Of a DNA stretch of 64,000 nucleotides, positions 1 through 10,719 are shown in pieces. Numbering within the stretch: the stretch's first letter is position 1; every line of letters begins with the position of its first letter. This stretch comes from Henckelia pumila (lineage: Eukaryota; Streptophyta; Magnoliopsida; Lamiales; Gesneriaceae), in assembly GCF_033568475.1 (NCBI RefSeq), contig NC_133123.1, positions 18,152,622-18,216,621 of the forward strand. Direction: 5' to 3'. The notes beneath the pieces are model-generated. The model was not told the DNA's origin and ran no database searches. It saw nothing but the letters and a program-made list of their open reading frames with translations. A program made the position numbers and the translations under genes.

Positions 1-540
1 CTCACCTATTAGTATTTTTCTCATTTGTTGGAGATAAGAAGTAGAACATTTTTGTGGTGATGAAGCCATAAACAAGAAATTAGCATAGGTAAATTCTTAT
101 TATGCTATAACATAATGTAATAAACTAATAATTTACAGGGTGTTGATTTGGTTTTAGTGTTTGAAAGATATTACACATAGATATTTATTAAAATGATGGA
201 TTTCTTTTGTTGTGAGATTCTTCTTTCATTTCTCATTGAGAAGAATGTCCTAAAAATTTCTTTGCAATTACATAGCTGACCAAATATTGAACCTTTATTA
301 TGTGTTTCTCCGTTTGATTCCGAATGATTTTTTGTATTAGACCTCTATGACCATTGTACTTTTAAATGAACATAATTGGCTTACCATGGTCATCTTTTTG
401 TTGCATCACTTATGAAAGAATTCTCAAAGGTATCATCTAACATGCTGGTTCCGATAATTTTACACATATTTCACTGCCCACAAAAACAATGAAACGAGAT
501 GAATTCGTAGCAATTGAAGGTGATTTCAGAAAATATGAGT
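1..540. other. Unassigned AT-rich flank
   Basis: No convincing ORF, RNA gene or repeat boundary is visible. By position it lies upstream of the LTR remnant that begins near 541, so it may be the diverged start of that LTR or older flanking DNA. No TATA box or palindrome array like those in the related LTRs was seen. Confidence 0.3.
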
Positions 541-877
541 ACTTCCACCCAGGCTTGGATACTAGGTTATTCACCTAGACTTGATCTAGAGATACGTAAG
601 TACTGACTGAGATATTCATCTGAGTATGCATTCTTATGTGTTGAATTTTCTTGTCATGATATGTATGTATTATTGTTCATATGTTGCATGTCCATGTATC
701 ACATTGAGTAGAATCTCCTTCAAGATATCCGTATTTAGTAGGGTCACTCAGCCCTAATTTGTGAACGATTGGACATCATGAGTCACAGTGGCCGATGGGT
801 CGAAGGGGCTGTGATGCTTCCAGGACATTCCAGATTCACGTCCGGATTATTGCGCTAGTTTTTCAAAGGAGTATTTC
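541..877 (+). repeat. 5' LTR remnant, left part
   Basis: The block order matches the solo LTRs downstream: a tract like GAGATACGTAAGTACTGAC, then GAGTATGCAT, then TATCTCCTTC-like and GTAGGGTCACTCAGCC. It ends at the ATTTC duplication where the 878-10193 element inserted and resumes at 10194. The true LTR start is not visible. Confidence 0.55.
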
Positions 878-3037
878 TGTAAGGCCCGGGATTATTTAAT
901 TTTAATCCGAGAATATTTAATTATGGAATATTTAGAGTTTAGAATTAAATTCTAATATTCTTAAATGAATAAGGATTGAAATTGAATTAAATCGCTTTTT
1001 CGGGAACTGAATTGCAAATATCCAAAAGTTTAGGGACTAAACTGCAAATAAGCTTATATTTATCTATTTGAACCTTCTCCATCAGATATTACACGACACA
1101 AAGGCAGAGAAATCAGATTCTTTTCTTCACGCCATTTTCAAGATTTTAAAGCTTCGATTTTGTGTGATCCGGTCGTCAGAAATTCAAGATAAATATATAT
1201 CTGCGATCACCGCTCCGAGAGCTATGTTTTGGTACAAGTTTCATTCACTTTTCTCAGATTTTATTTTTATGTTGAAGATGGGTTGTTCTTATTTTTTATT
1301 ATATATGTGATTGAGCTAGTACCGGTTACGTATTCGCAGACGGTTCGAAAAAAGACTGTCGTTCGGATTTTATATGAATTTAGAAGAAAAATTCGAAATA
1401 TGCCATTTCTGATATGTTGCTGAACGTGTATATATATTGATGTTTTGTTGAAGATTATGGTTGGTATGGATTGTTGGATTGATTTGGATCTTGTTTGGAT
1501 TGCCGGTTTTTAGCCGTTATGCCGTCGGTTCAAGAATTGTCAAGTTTTTGCTATCGTTGTTTGTTTGAGCTGAGAATTCTTGAGTTATCAGCTGATATTA
1601 ATTGTCTATAAACACTTCATTTCATCTTTGTGTTTGAAGTTGTCGAACTCGGGAAATCCGGAATTGAATCATCAAAGAGTTCAAGAAGGTTTGAAGCAAT
1701 TGTGTTGGAAGTTTGAACTAGCAAGTTGAATAGCCTTTTGATATGAATTTGTATTGATGTATTTTCAGATTTGAAGTATTTTCAGACTCGACATTGAAAG
1801 GTATAAATGACAGTTAATCCAGAGGGGATAGAACGCTCAAAATAGCTATTATTTTCGAGTAATCCCTTGTTAATCACATACCTGTTTGATTATATGTCTT
1901 TATGTGCTTTTGATGCTTTTGTTGCTTTATTTGCTTATGTGCTTCGATGTTCAAGATGTTTTACAGTCTTTAATGCATACAGATTATGTTGCATTCATCT
2001 TGAACTCCAGCTTGAAAAGCACAGAGAGTTGAAAGGCCTAGAGTACATATGACGTTTGGAGGGCTGTAGTTGAGTGGCACGGAATGTAGAGTTACTTCCA
2101 GAGCCAGAAGACTCACTATAGTTGCACCAAAGTCAGGGGATATAAAATACTTGACGTCACCTCGATTGGGTGAGTTGGTGATTTGTTTGAGAATTTTATT
2201 CCCCGGGATCCCAAGAACCAATATTCGATTGATATCAGATTTGATAGCCTTCATTTGAAACATGCATTGCATTCATGTTTATTATATTGCATGTTTTGTT
2301 GTTTATACTGGGATTTTATTCTCACCAGAGTTATTCGGCTATTGCTGTGTTTTGTATGTGTGCATGGCAATAGGTGGGGCAGGAGCTGGTCAGACTCGAC
2401 GTGGATAGCTCGAGATAGAGTTTTAGACTGTGAGGACTCGGGTTTTAAGCAAGAGAACATGTCTTTTGAGTTGTTAAACATGTTAGAACACAAATAAGAA
2501 CCTTTGTATATATGTTTGCGAGTACTCGTTTATATTTGAAGTTGTGTATCCTAGATGAAGGGATTAATGTAGTTTACATGTTTTATGACTGTGTAGTTTA
2601 ATAAGAATGCATGTAAATGAGGTTTGGAATTGAGTAAGAGTTGTATATCTCATGTTTACAACCTTGTAATGTTTAATTCTGAATTTTGAGTACAGGGCAC
2701 GGACCCCGTGCCAAGGTCCGTGCAGGGGTCCGGGTGCACTCTGCCGTGAGATCCATTTTTTTCAAATTCTGCCTTGTGCACGGACCCTGGTCCAGAAGAG
2801 GCACGGACCCCGTTCCTTAGGTCCGTGCAGGGTCCGGACCTAGGTCCGTGTGTGGTCTGTCCGAAAAAAAAAAATTATGCTTTTCGCGACGTGTTTTCGC
2901 GTCGCCAAATGTAAGGTTTTGCATCGCCAAATGTCCTGTATTATTTTTATTTGATTATTAAGCAAACTAATATTCAGATTGAATATTTCTAGTTATTATT
3001 GCCCTGTAAGATTAGATTAGCACCCGAGGTCCCCACA
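878..3037 (+). repeat. 5' LTR of Ty3 element E1
   Basis: This 2160-bp LTR begins TGTAAGGCCCG and ends GGTCCCCACA. It matches 8054-10193 throughout. Differences include scattered substitutions and a short deletion of about 17 bp in the 3' copy near 9385. A GC-rich palindromic cassette lies at about 2697-2870, followed by CGCGACGTGTTTTCGCGTCG at 2886. ORFs of 60-100 codons inside it are chance. Confidence 0.93.
2697..2870. repeat. GC-rich palindromic cassette in E1 5' LTR
   Basis: Inverted and direct copies of units such as GCACGGACCCCGTGCC and GGTCCGTGCAGGGTCC lie in an otherwise AT-rich LTR. The same block is at about 9846-10020 in the 3' LTR. Transcripts could fold into hairpins. The related element at 52170-61748 carries unrelated palindromes at the same relative LTR position. 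Confidence 0.8.
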
Positions 3038-3042
3038 ACAGG

Positions 3043-3054
3043 TGGTATCAGAGC
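3043..3054 (+). promoter_or_regulatory. Primer binding site, tRNA-iMet type (E1)
   Basis: TGGTATCAGAGC lies 5 bp after the 5' LTR and is complementary to the 3' end of plant initiator tRNA-Met, the usual minus-strand primer for these elements. Confidence 0.9.
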
Positions 3055-3368
3055 GTAAGTTTCTGGACTTAGATAAAAGTTGATGAGCGGGGTAGATTGA
3101 GTCTGTCTGATTGTTTGATATTGCATGAGCATGTTGTATCTGATTATGTGCAGTATATGAGAGCATGCTTTATATTGCAATAATTATGTGATTGCATGAT
3201 TATGTGCTTTCATTGCTACTGCATGCTATATATGCAAATGTATTCTAGATTATCCTCAGTCAGAACCTAAATTCTCATGAGAATGCATGAGAATGCTTAT
3301 CAGAGAAGGATGGAATAAATTGTTGAATATGATATTTTGTTATGCACTAATCTCTTTGACAATCAGAT

Positions 3369-4890
3369 ATGCCTCCCCGTAAAGCACCGACCACTAGACA
3401 TACATTGGCTGTTCCCCAGGCCGAACCAGCACCAGTACCACTGCCAGTTGCTAAACCTCCGAATGCACAGGTAGTACATCTGCTGATTCTATGGATGCTA
3501 CTGCTACTCCGATGGAGACATTGCTGAAACGATTTCAGTAGTTCAAACCGCCAAAACTGAAAGGAACAGAAAATTCAGTTGAGTGTGAGAATTGGTTATA
3601 ATACATTGAACAGTTGTTTGAGTCACTTGATTATTCAGATGACCGTCGTATCAGATTAGTTATACATCAACTTCATGAAGTTGCCAAAAGTTGGTGGATT
3701 ACTACAAAAAAAGCGTTAGAACATCGAGGTACGACTATCACCTGGACTGTCTTTAAAACTGAATTCTATCAACGTTTCTTTCCAGTCTCCTAATGGAAGG
3801 ATAAGGGTGCTAAATTTTCCAATCTGAGGCAAGGAAACTTGAATATCGAAGAATATGTGGAAATATTTTCAAGTCTTTTGAAGTTTGCTCCATATATAGC
3901 AGCGATGAAGCCATGCCAGATCAGTTTATCAATGGCCTCAATCCAGATGTGTTTACTCTGGTGAACAGTGGACGACCTAATACATTTGCTGATACCTTGA
4001 ATAAAGCTAAGGGAGCAGAAGCAGGTTTATTGCAACAAAGAGGAGCACCATTTCTTCCACAGCCATCTCCACAGCTTGTATCAGCATCAGTTCCACAGAA
4101 TCCGCCACAGTTTCAGCAACCATCTCCCAGATTTGAGGGAGGAAGCAGTGACAGAAAGGATTCTAGATTCAGGCCTAAAGGGAAGCAATTCAAGAAGGCA
4201 GGCAGTAGTTCTTCCAGTACGAGTGGACAGAGACCATTTGGTACAGGGCAGAGATCTAGTGAGTCAGGAGTGTTTTGTGGCAAGTGTGGTGGACGACATG
4301 CTACTGAGCAGTGCAGAGGTGTGTTAGGTAGTTGCAATATCTGTCGCCAACCAGGTCATTATGCCAAGGTGTGTCCTCAAAGAACAACTGGTGCAAGTTC
4401 TTCTCGACCAGCACCTCAGGTAGAAAGACAATCAGTGCATTCCTTTCAGCCTCAGCAACAGATTAGAGCAGGAGGAAGCCAGACTGTGACTCAACCTCCT
4501 AGGCAACAGGCAAGAGTGTTTGCATTGACTGAGGAGCAGGCACAGGCAGCACCTGACGATGTCATAGCAGGTAACTGCTCTATTTATGGTTATCCTGCCT
4601 ATGTTTTGATAGATACATGTGCATCACATACATTCATCTCTGAAAAATTTGTTATGATGCATTCTTTATCGTCTGAGCCATTGCCTACTGTTGTTTCTAT
4701 TTCTTTACCTTTGGGTGAAGGTATTGTATCTGTTCGAATGATTAAAAATTGTGCTTTGAAATATGAAGGGAATGTGATTGATGTAGACTGTATAGTACTT
4801 GGATTATCAGATTTCGATTGCATTATTGGTATAGACATGTTAACCAAGTACAGGGCAACTGTAGATTGTTTAGAAAGTGGCCAGATTTAA
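3369..4890 (+). pseudogene. gag and protease region of E1, broken
   Basis: The gag starts at ATG 3369 (MPPRKAP). It shifts frame near 3475, has in-frame stops near 3540, 3599 and 3792, and shifts again near 3900. The longest readable part (3913-4890) holds the end of the gag core, then two cysteine knuckles (about residues 122-154, the second CNICRQPGHYAKVC), a proline/glutamine-rich linker and the aspartic protease. The active-site motif reads DTCASHTF instead of the DTGSSHTF seen in the sister element at 55509-58052, so the glycine after the catalytic Asp-Thr is lost. Another frameshift at about 4880 separates it from RT. Confidence 0.9.
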
Positions 4891-7800
4891 ACTAGAAATG
4901 GCAGCTGAATGGAAATTCTACGGTAAGGGTTCCAGAGCAAAGATCCCTTTGATATCTATGTTATCTATGACCCGTTTACAGAGAGGTGCAGAAGGATTTC
5001 TGATTTATGCAGTCGATGTATTGAAATCCAGTTCAGCAGTGACAGATATCCCAGTAGTGCATGAATTCGCTGATGTACTTCCTGATGAAATTCCTGGTTT
5101 ACCTCCAGTTCGAGAAATAGATTTCAGTATTGAGTTAATGCCAGGTACGCAACCAATATCCAAAGCTCCTTACAGAATGACACCAATTGAATTGAAGGAG
5201 TTGAAGGATCAATTGGAAGATTTGTTGGCCAAAGGGTACATTAGGCCGAGCGTTTTACCTTGGGGAGATCCGGTACTATTTGTACGAAAGAAATATGGCT
5301 CAATGCGGTTGTGTATAGATTATCGTCAACTGAACAAGGAAACCATAAAGAATAAATATCCATTGCCTAGAATCGATGATTTGTTTGATCAGCTACAGGG
5401 TTCAGCTATTTATTCTAAGATTTATTTGCGATCCGGATATCATCAGCTGAGGGTACGAGATGAAGATATCCCTAAAACTGCTTTTAGAACAAGGTATGGA
5501 CATTATGAATTTATTGTCATGCCTTTTGGTTTAACCAATGCTCCTGCATTATTTATGGGATTGATGAATCGAGTATTTCAGAAATACTTGGATGACTTTG
5601 TCATTATTTTTATCGATGATATCTTGATATATTCCAAGAATGTGCATGATCATGCTGAACATCTCAGAATCATTTTACAAACTTTGAGAAATGAGAAATT
5701 ATATGCCAAGTTATCAAAATGTGAGTTTTGGTTGCAGAAAGTTGTATTTCTTGGGCATATCATTTCAGGTGATGGTATTTCGGTGGATCCAAGCAAGGTA
5801 GAGGCTGTACTGAATTGGCCTAGACCTACATCAGTGCCAGAAATACGAAGTTTTATGGGCTTAGCAGGATACTATCGTCGATTTATTAGAGATTTTTCCA
5901 GCATTGCCAAGCCTATTATGCAATTGACTCAGAAAAATAAGCCGTATGTCTGGACTGAAGCTTGTGAAATGAGTTTCTTAGAATTGAAGAAGAGGCTTAC
6001 CAGTGCACCTGTATTGACGATTTCTTTAGGTACAAGTGATTTTGTTGTATATTGTGATGCTTCTCACAAGGGTTTGGATTGTGTGCTTATGCAGCGAGGT
6101 CATGTTATCGCTTACGCTTCGAGACAGTTAAAGCCACACGAGACTCGATATCCTATCCATGATTTGGAGCTTGCCGCTATTGTATTTGCATTGAAGATAT
6201 GACGACATTATCTTTATGGTGAGAAGTTTGAAATCTTTTCTGATCATAAAAGTTTGAAATATCTGTTTTCGCAATCAGAATTGAACATGAGACAACGTAG
6301 ATGGATAGATTTACTGAAAGATTTCGATTGCGAGATCAAATATTATCCAGGAAAATCTAATACAGCTGCAGATGCCTTGAGTAGGAAGGTATGTTCATTA
6401 TCCTTATCTACGATAGGTGTATCACAAATGTTAGAAGATTGTTGTATTTCTGGATTAGTATTTGACACAGATATACAACCTATCCGAGTTTGTGCTATGA
6501 AAGCTGAGCCATAATTGTTGATACGAATCAAAGAAGCACATAAAGTGGATCAGACTATTCAAAATTCGATTGATATGGTCAGAGCTAGACATCAATCTGA
6601 ATATCAGGTCAGTGCTGATGATGTGTTATATTTGAATAACAGATTGGTTGTTCCAGATGTGTCAGATTTGAAATATCAGGTATTGAAAGAGACTCACAAC
6701 AGTCGATTCAGTATTCATCTTGGTGGCAGAAAAATGTATAATGATTTGAAAATGCAGTATTGGTGGAAACAGATGAAGTTAGATGTGACTGAATTTGTAT
6801 CTAAATGTTTGAATTGCCAACAGGTGAAAGCTGAACGAAAGAAGCCAGGTGGTCTATTGCAGAGTTTATCAGTTCCAGAATGGAAATGGGATCATATTTC
6901 CATGGATTTCGTTACACAGCTACCACGTTAATCCAGAGGGTGTGATGCCATTTGGGTGATTATTGACAGATTGACGAAATCAGCATGTTTTATTCCGTAC
7001 AGAATGACGTATAGACATGATCAGATGGCAGAGATCTACGTCAGAGAAGTGGTAAGATTACATGGTGTGCCTAAATCTATCATTTCAGATCGAGACCCTA
7101 TATTTACATCACACTTTTGGCATAGCTTGCAACAAGCTCTTGGTACTCAATTGCATCTGAGTACAGCATATCATCCTCAAACAGATGGACAGTCAGAACG
7201 GATTATCCAGACACTTGAGGATATGTTGAGAGCTGTAGTACTAGACTTTGGTACTAGTTGGAAAGATTCATTACCACTTGCAGAATTTTCTTATAATAAC
7301 AGCTATCAGACTAGCATTAAGATGACTCCTTTTGAAGCATTGTACGGAAAGAAATGCAGATCACCGTTATATTGGGATGATATCTCAGAAGTACCTGATG
7401 TTGAGCCTGATATGATCCGAAAAATGACTGAAAAGGTAAAGCTTATACAGAAAAGAATGAAAACAGCTCAGGACAGACAAGCAAAGTATGCGAATATCAG
7501 ACGACGGCCTACATCTTTTGATCAGGGAAACAGAGTTTTCTTGAAGATTTCTCCGTTTAGAGGTACAGTCAGATTTGGCAAGAGAGGAAATTTATCTCCG
7601 CATTTTATCGGTCCGTATGAGATTATCGAGAAGATAGGCGATCTTGCTTATCGACTCGCTCTTCCTCCATCTTTGTCTGGTATTCATGATGTATTTCATG
7701 TCTCTATGCTGCGGAAGTATCAGCCTGATCCTTTCCATATTCTTCATCCTGATGAAGCTGAACTTGACGAGACTCTCAGTTATTTTGAGCAGCCTATTCA

Positions 7801-7942
7801 GATTCTTGATCGTAAAGATAAACAGCTCAGAAACAAGACAATTCAGCTAGTCAAAGTTCAGTGGAGTCGACATGGCACAGAAGAAGCGACTTGGGAGACT
7901 GAGTCAGATATGAGACAGAGATTTCAAGAGTTGTTTCATTGA
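4877..7942 (+). pseudogene. pol (RT, RNase H, integrase) of E1, broken
   Basis: One continuous frame interrupted by stops at 6200-6202, 6512-6514 and 6929-6931. The reverse transcriptase has [28 protein letters not shown] and the catalytic [10 protein letters not shown]. Motif A reads [11 protein letters not shown] where relatives have [11 protein letters not shown], so the first catalytic aspartate is a tyrosine. RNase H begins at VVYCDASH. Integrase has the H-H-C-C finger, then SMDFV, ISDRDP and DGQSER, which supply the D, D and E residues. The C-terminal tail (EEATWETESDMR) resembles the chromodomain-like end of Tekay/Del elements. The first stop fits a TGG to TGA change. Confidence 0.95.
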
Positions 7943-8040
7943 TGTGAATTCTTATTCTGCTTTCGGTTATTTCATTCTCTTATGTGTATACAGATTGCTT
8001 ATACAACTTGCTTATGATTTCGAGGACGAACTCATGCCTT

Positions 8041-8053
8041 AGTGGGGGAGAAA
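8041..8053 (+). promoter_or_regulatory. Polypurine tract of E1
   Basis: AGTGGGGGAGAAA lies directly before the 3' LTR start TGTAAGGCCC. It is the expected plus-strand priming site. Confidence 0.85.
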
Positions 8054-10193
8054 TGTAAGGCCCGAGATTATTTAATTTTAATCCGAGAATATTTAATTTG
8101 GGAATATTTAGAGTTTAGAATTAAATTCTAATATTCTTAAATGAATAAGGATTGAAATTGAATTAAATCGCTTTTCTGGGAACTGAATTGCAAATATCCA
8201 AAAGTTCAGGGACTAAACTGCAAATAAGCTTATATTTATCTATTTGAACCTTCTCCATCAGATATTACACGACACAAAGGCAGAGAAATCAAATTCTTTT
8301 CTTCACGCCATTTTCAAGATTTTAAAGCTTTGATTTTGTGTGATCCGGTCGTCAGAAATTCGAGATAAATATATATCTGCGATCACCGCTCCGAGAGCTA
8401 CGTTTTGGTACAAGTTTCATTCACTTTTCTCAGATTTTATTTTATGTTGAAGATGGGTTGTTCTTATTTTTGATTATATATGTGATTGAGCTAGTACCGG
8501 TTACGTATTCGCAGACGGTTCGAAAAAAGACTGTCGTTCGGATTTTATATGAATTTAGAAGCAAAATTCGAAATATATCATTTCTAATATGTTGCTGAAT
8601 GTGTATATAAATTGATGTTTTGTTGAAGATTATGGTTGGTATGGATTGTTGGATTGATTTGGATCTTGTTTAGATTGTCGGTTTTTAGCCGTTATATCGT
8701 CGGTTCAAGAATTGTCAAGTTTTTGCTATCGTTGCTTGTTTGAGCTGAGAATTCTTGAGTTATCAGCTGATATTCATTGTCTATAAACACTTCATTTCAG
8801 CTTTGTGTTTGAAGTTGTCGAACTCGGGAAATCCGAAATTGAATCGGCAAAGAGTTCAAGAAGGTTTGAAGCAATTGTGTTGGAAGTTTGAACTAGCAAG
8901 TTGAATAGCCTTTTGATATGAATTCGTATTTATGTATTTTCAGATTTGAAGTATTTTCAGACTCGACATTGAAAGGTATAAATTACAGTTAATCCAGAGG
9001 GGGATAGAACGCTCGAAATAGCTATTATTTTCAAGTATTCCCTTGTTAATCACATACCTGTTTGATTATATGTCTTTATGTGCTTTTGATGCTTTTGTTG
9101 CTTTATTTGCTTATGTGCTTCGATGTTCAAGATGTTTTACAGTCTTTAATGCATACAGATTATGTTGCATTCATCTTGAACTCCAGTCTGAAAAGCACAG
9201 ATGGTTGAAAGGCCTAGAGTGCATTGGAGGGCTGCAGTTGAGTGCCACGGAATGTAGAGTTACTTCCAGAGCCAGAAGACTCACTATAGTTGCACCAAAG
9301 TCAGGGGATATAAAATACTTGACGTCACCTCGAATGGGTGAGTTGGTGATTCGTTTGAGAATTTTATTCCCCGGGATCCCAAGAAATCAGATTTGATAGC
9401 CTTCATTTAAAACATGCATTGCATTCATGTTTATTATATTGCATGTTTTGTTGTTTATACTGGGATTTTATTCTCACCGGAGTTATCCGGCTATTGCTGT
9501 GTTTTGTATGTGTGCATAACAATAGGTGGGCAGGAGCTGGTCAGACTCGACGTGGATAGCTCGAGATAGAGTTTTAGCCTGTGAGGACTCGAGTTTTAAG
9601 CAAGAGAACATGTATTTTGAGCTGTTAAACATGTTAGAACACAAATAAAAACCTTTGTATATATGTTTGCGAGTACTCGTTTATATTTGATGTTGTGTAT
9701 CCTAGATGAAGGGATTAATGTAGTTTACATGTTTTATGACTGTGTAGTTTAATAAGAATGCATGTAAATGAGGTTTGGAATTGAGTAAGAGTTGTATATC
9801 TCATGTTTACAGCCTTGTATTGTTTAATTCTGAATTTTGAGTACAGGGCACGGACCCCGTGCCAAGGTCCGTGCAGGGGTCCGGGTGCACTCTGCCGTGA
9901 GATCCATTTTTTTTTTTTATCAAATTCTGCCTTGTGCACGGACCCTGGTCTAGAAGAGGCACGGACCCCGTGCCTTAGGTCCGTGCAGGGTCCGGACCTA
10001 GGTCCGTGTGTGGTCTGTCCAAAAAAAAAAATTATGCTTTTCGCGACGTGTTTTCGCGTTGCCAAATGTAAGGTTTTGCGTCGCCAAATGTCCTGTATTA
10101 TTTTATTTGATTATTAAGCAGACTAATATTTAGATTGAATATTTCTAGTTATTATTGCCCTGTAAGATTAGATTAGCACCCGAGGTCCCCACA
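8054..10193 (+). repeat. 3' LTR of Ty3 element E1
   Basis: This 2140-bp copy of the LTR at 878-3037 ends CCCCACA and is followed by the target duplication ATTTC. It contains the same GC-rich palindromic cassette (about 9846-10020), with a longer T-run at about 9908. Confidence 0.93.
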
Positions 10194-10641
10194 ATTTCCG
10201 AGTTGGTACTATGCACTCTACCGCCTCCAGTTTGAGCATGAGTTTTATTATACTGTGCATTAGTGCTCATGTTCTTTTTTTCATCTCGGACATCCCATTT
10301 TGAGGGGCAGGCCTCTGGTTGGATGACATAGGACATAGGCAAGAGTGAGCCCCGAGGAGAGGAGTAGCGCTGTTGAGATTCTGGTTATTTGGTTCAGTTG
10401 TTTTACCCTGGGTTGTGTTATGATACACTGATTTTGATTTGGTTGTACATTAACCAGTATTTTAGATTGATGTTTTAGATTTGGGTTTTTATGTATTTCA
10501 GTTTTCGCTGATTTATTTGATTATTGTTATTTAAGATTTAATTGCATGCTTATTTTTTATTTATCTGATTATTGTTATTTAAGATTTAATTGCATGCTTA
10601 AGTTTTGATTATTAGGTGATTCCGGATTGCGTCACTAAATT
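10194..10641 (+). repeat. 5' LTR remnant of the outer Ty3 element, right part
   Basis: This continues 541-877 after the E1 insertion and ends near GTGATTCCGGATTGCGTCAC, comparable with the solo LTR ends (GTGATCCGGGTAAGGGTCAC). A direct repeat with a period of 49 bp (about 10512-10551 and 10561-10600, ATTGTTATTTAAGATTTAAT) lies just before the end. A degenerate tRNA-iMet primer site follows at about 10645. Confidence 0.65.
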
Positions 10642-10719
10642 TATGGTATCATAGCATGTATTAAATTTTAAGGATATATAACCTTGCTTTTGGTTGATTT
10701 TCATTGTCTCTTATAGATG

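Larger units (their letters stand above)
878..10193 (+). mobile_element. Full-length Ty3/gypsy retrotransposon (E1)
   Basis: A complete element with two LTRs (878-3037 and 8054-10193), a perfect 5-bp target duplication ATTTC (873-877 and 10194-10198), a tRNA-iMet primer site, a broken gag-pol and a polypurine tract. It lies inside the LTR of an older Ty3 element. The pol domain order PR-RT-RH-IN is that of Ty3/gypsy. The C-terminal tail resembles the chromodomain-like end of Tekay/Del elements. It is not autonomous: gag-pol has frameshifts and stops, and the RT motif A aspartate is replaced (see the pol entry). The reverse-oriented element at 52170-61748 is a close relative. Confidence 0.95.

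Noticed and set aside
9715-10117. Overlapping ORFs of 104 and 116 codons on both strands in the E1 3' LTR
   Set aside because: They are created by the GC-rich palindromic cassette, are disrupted in the other LTR, and have no domain.
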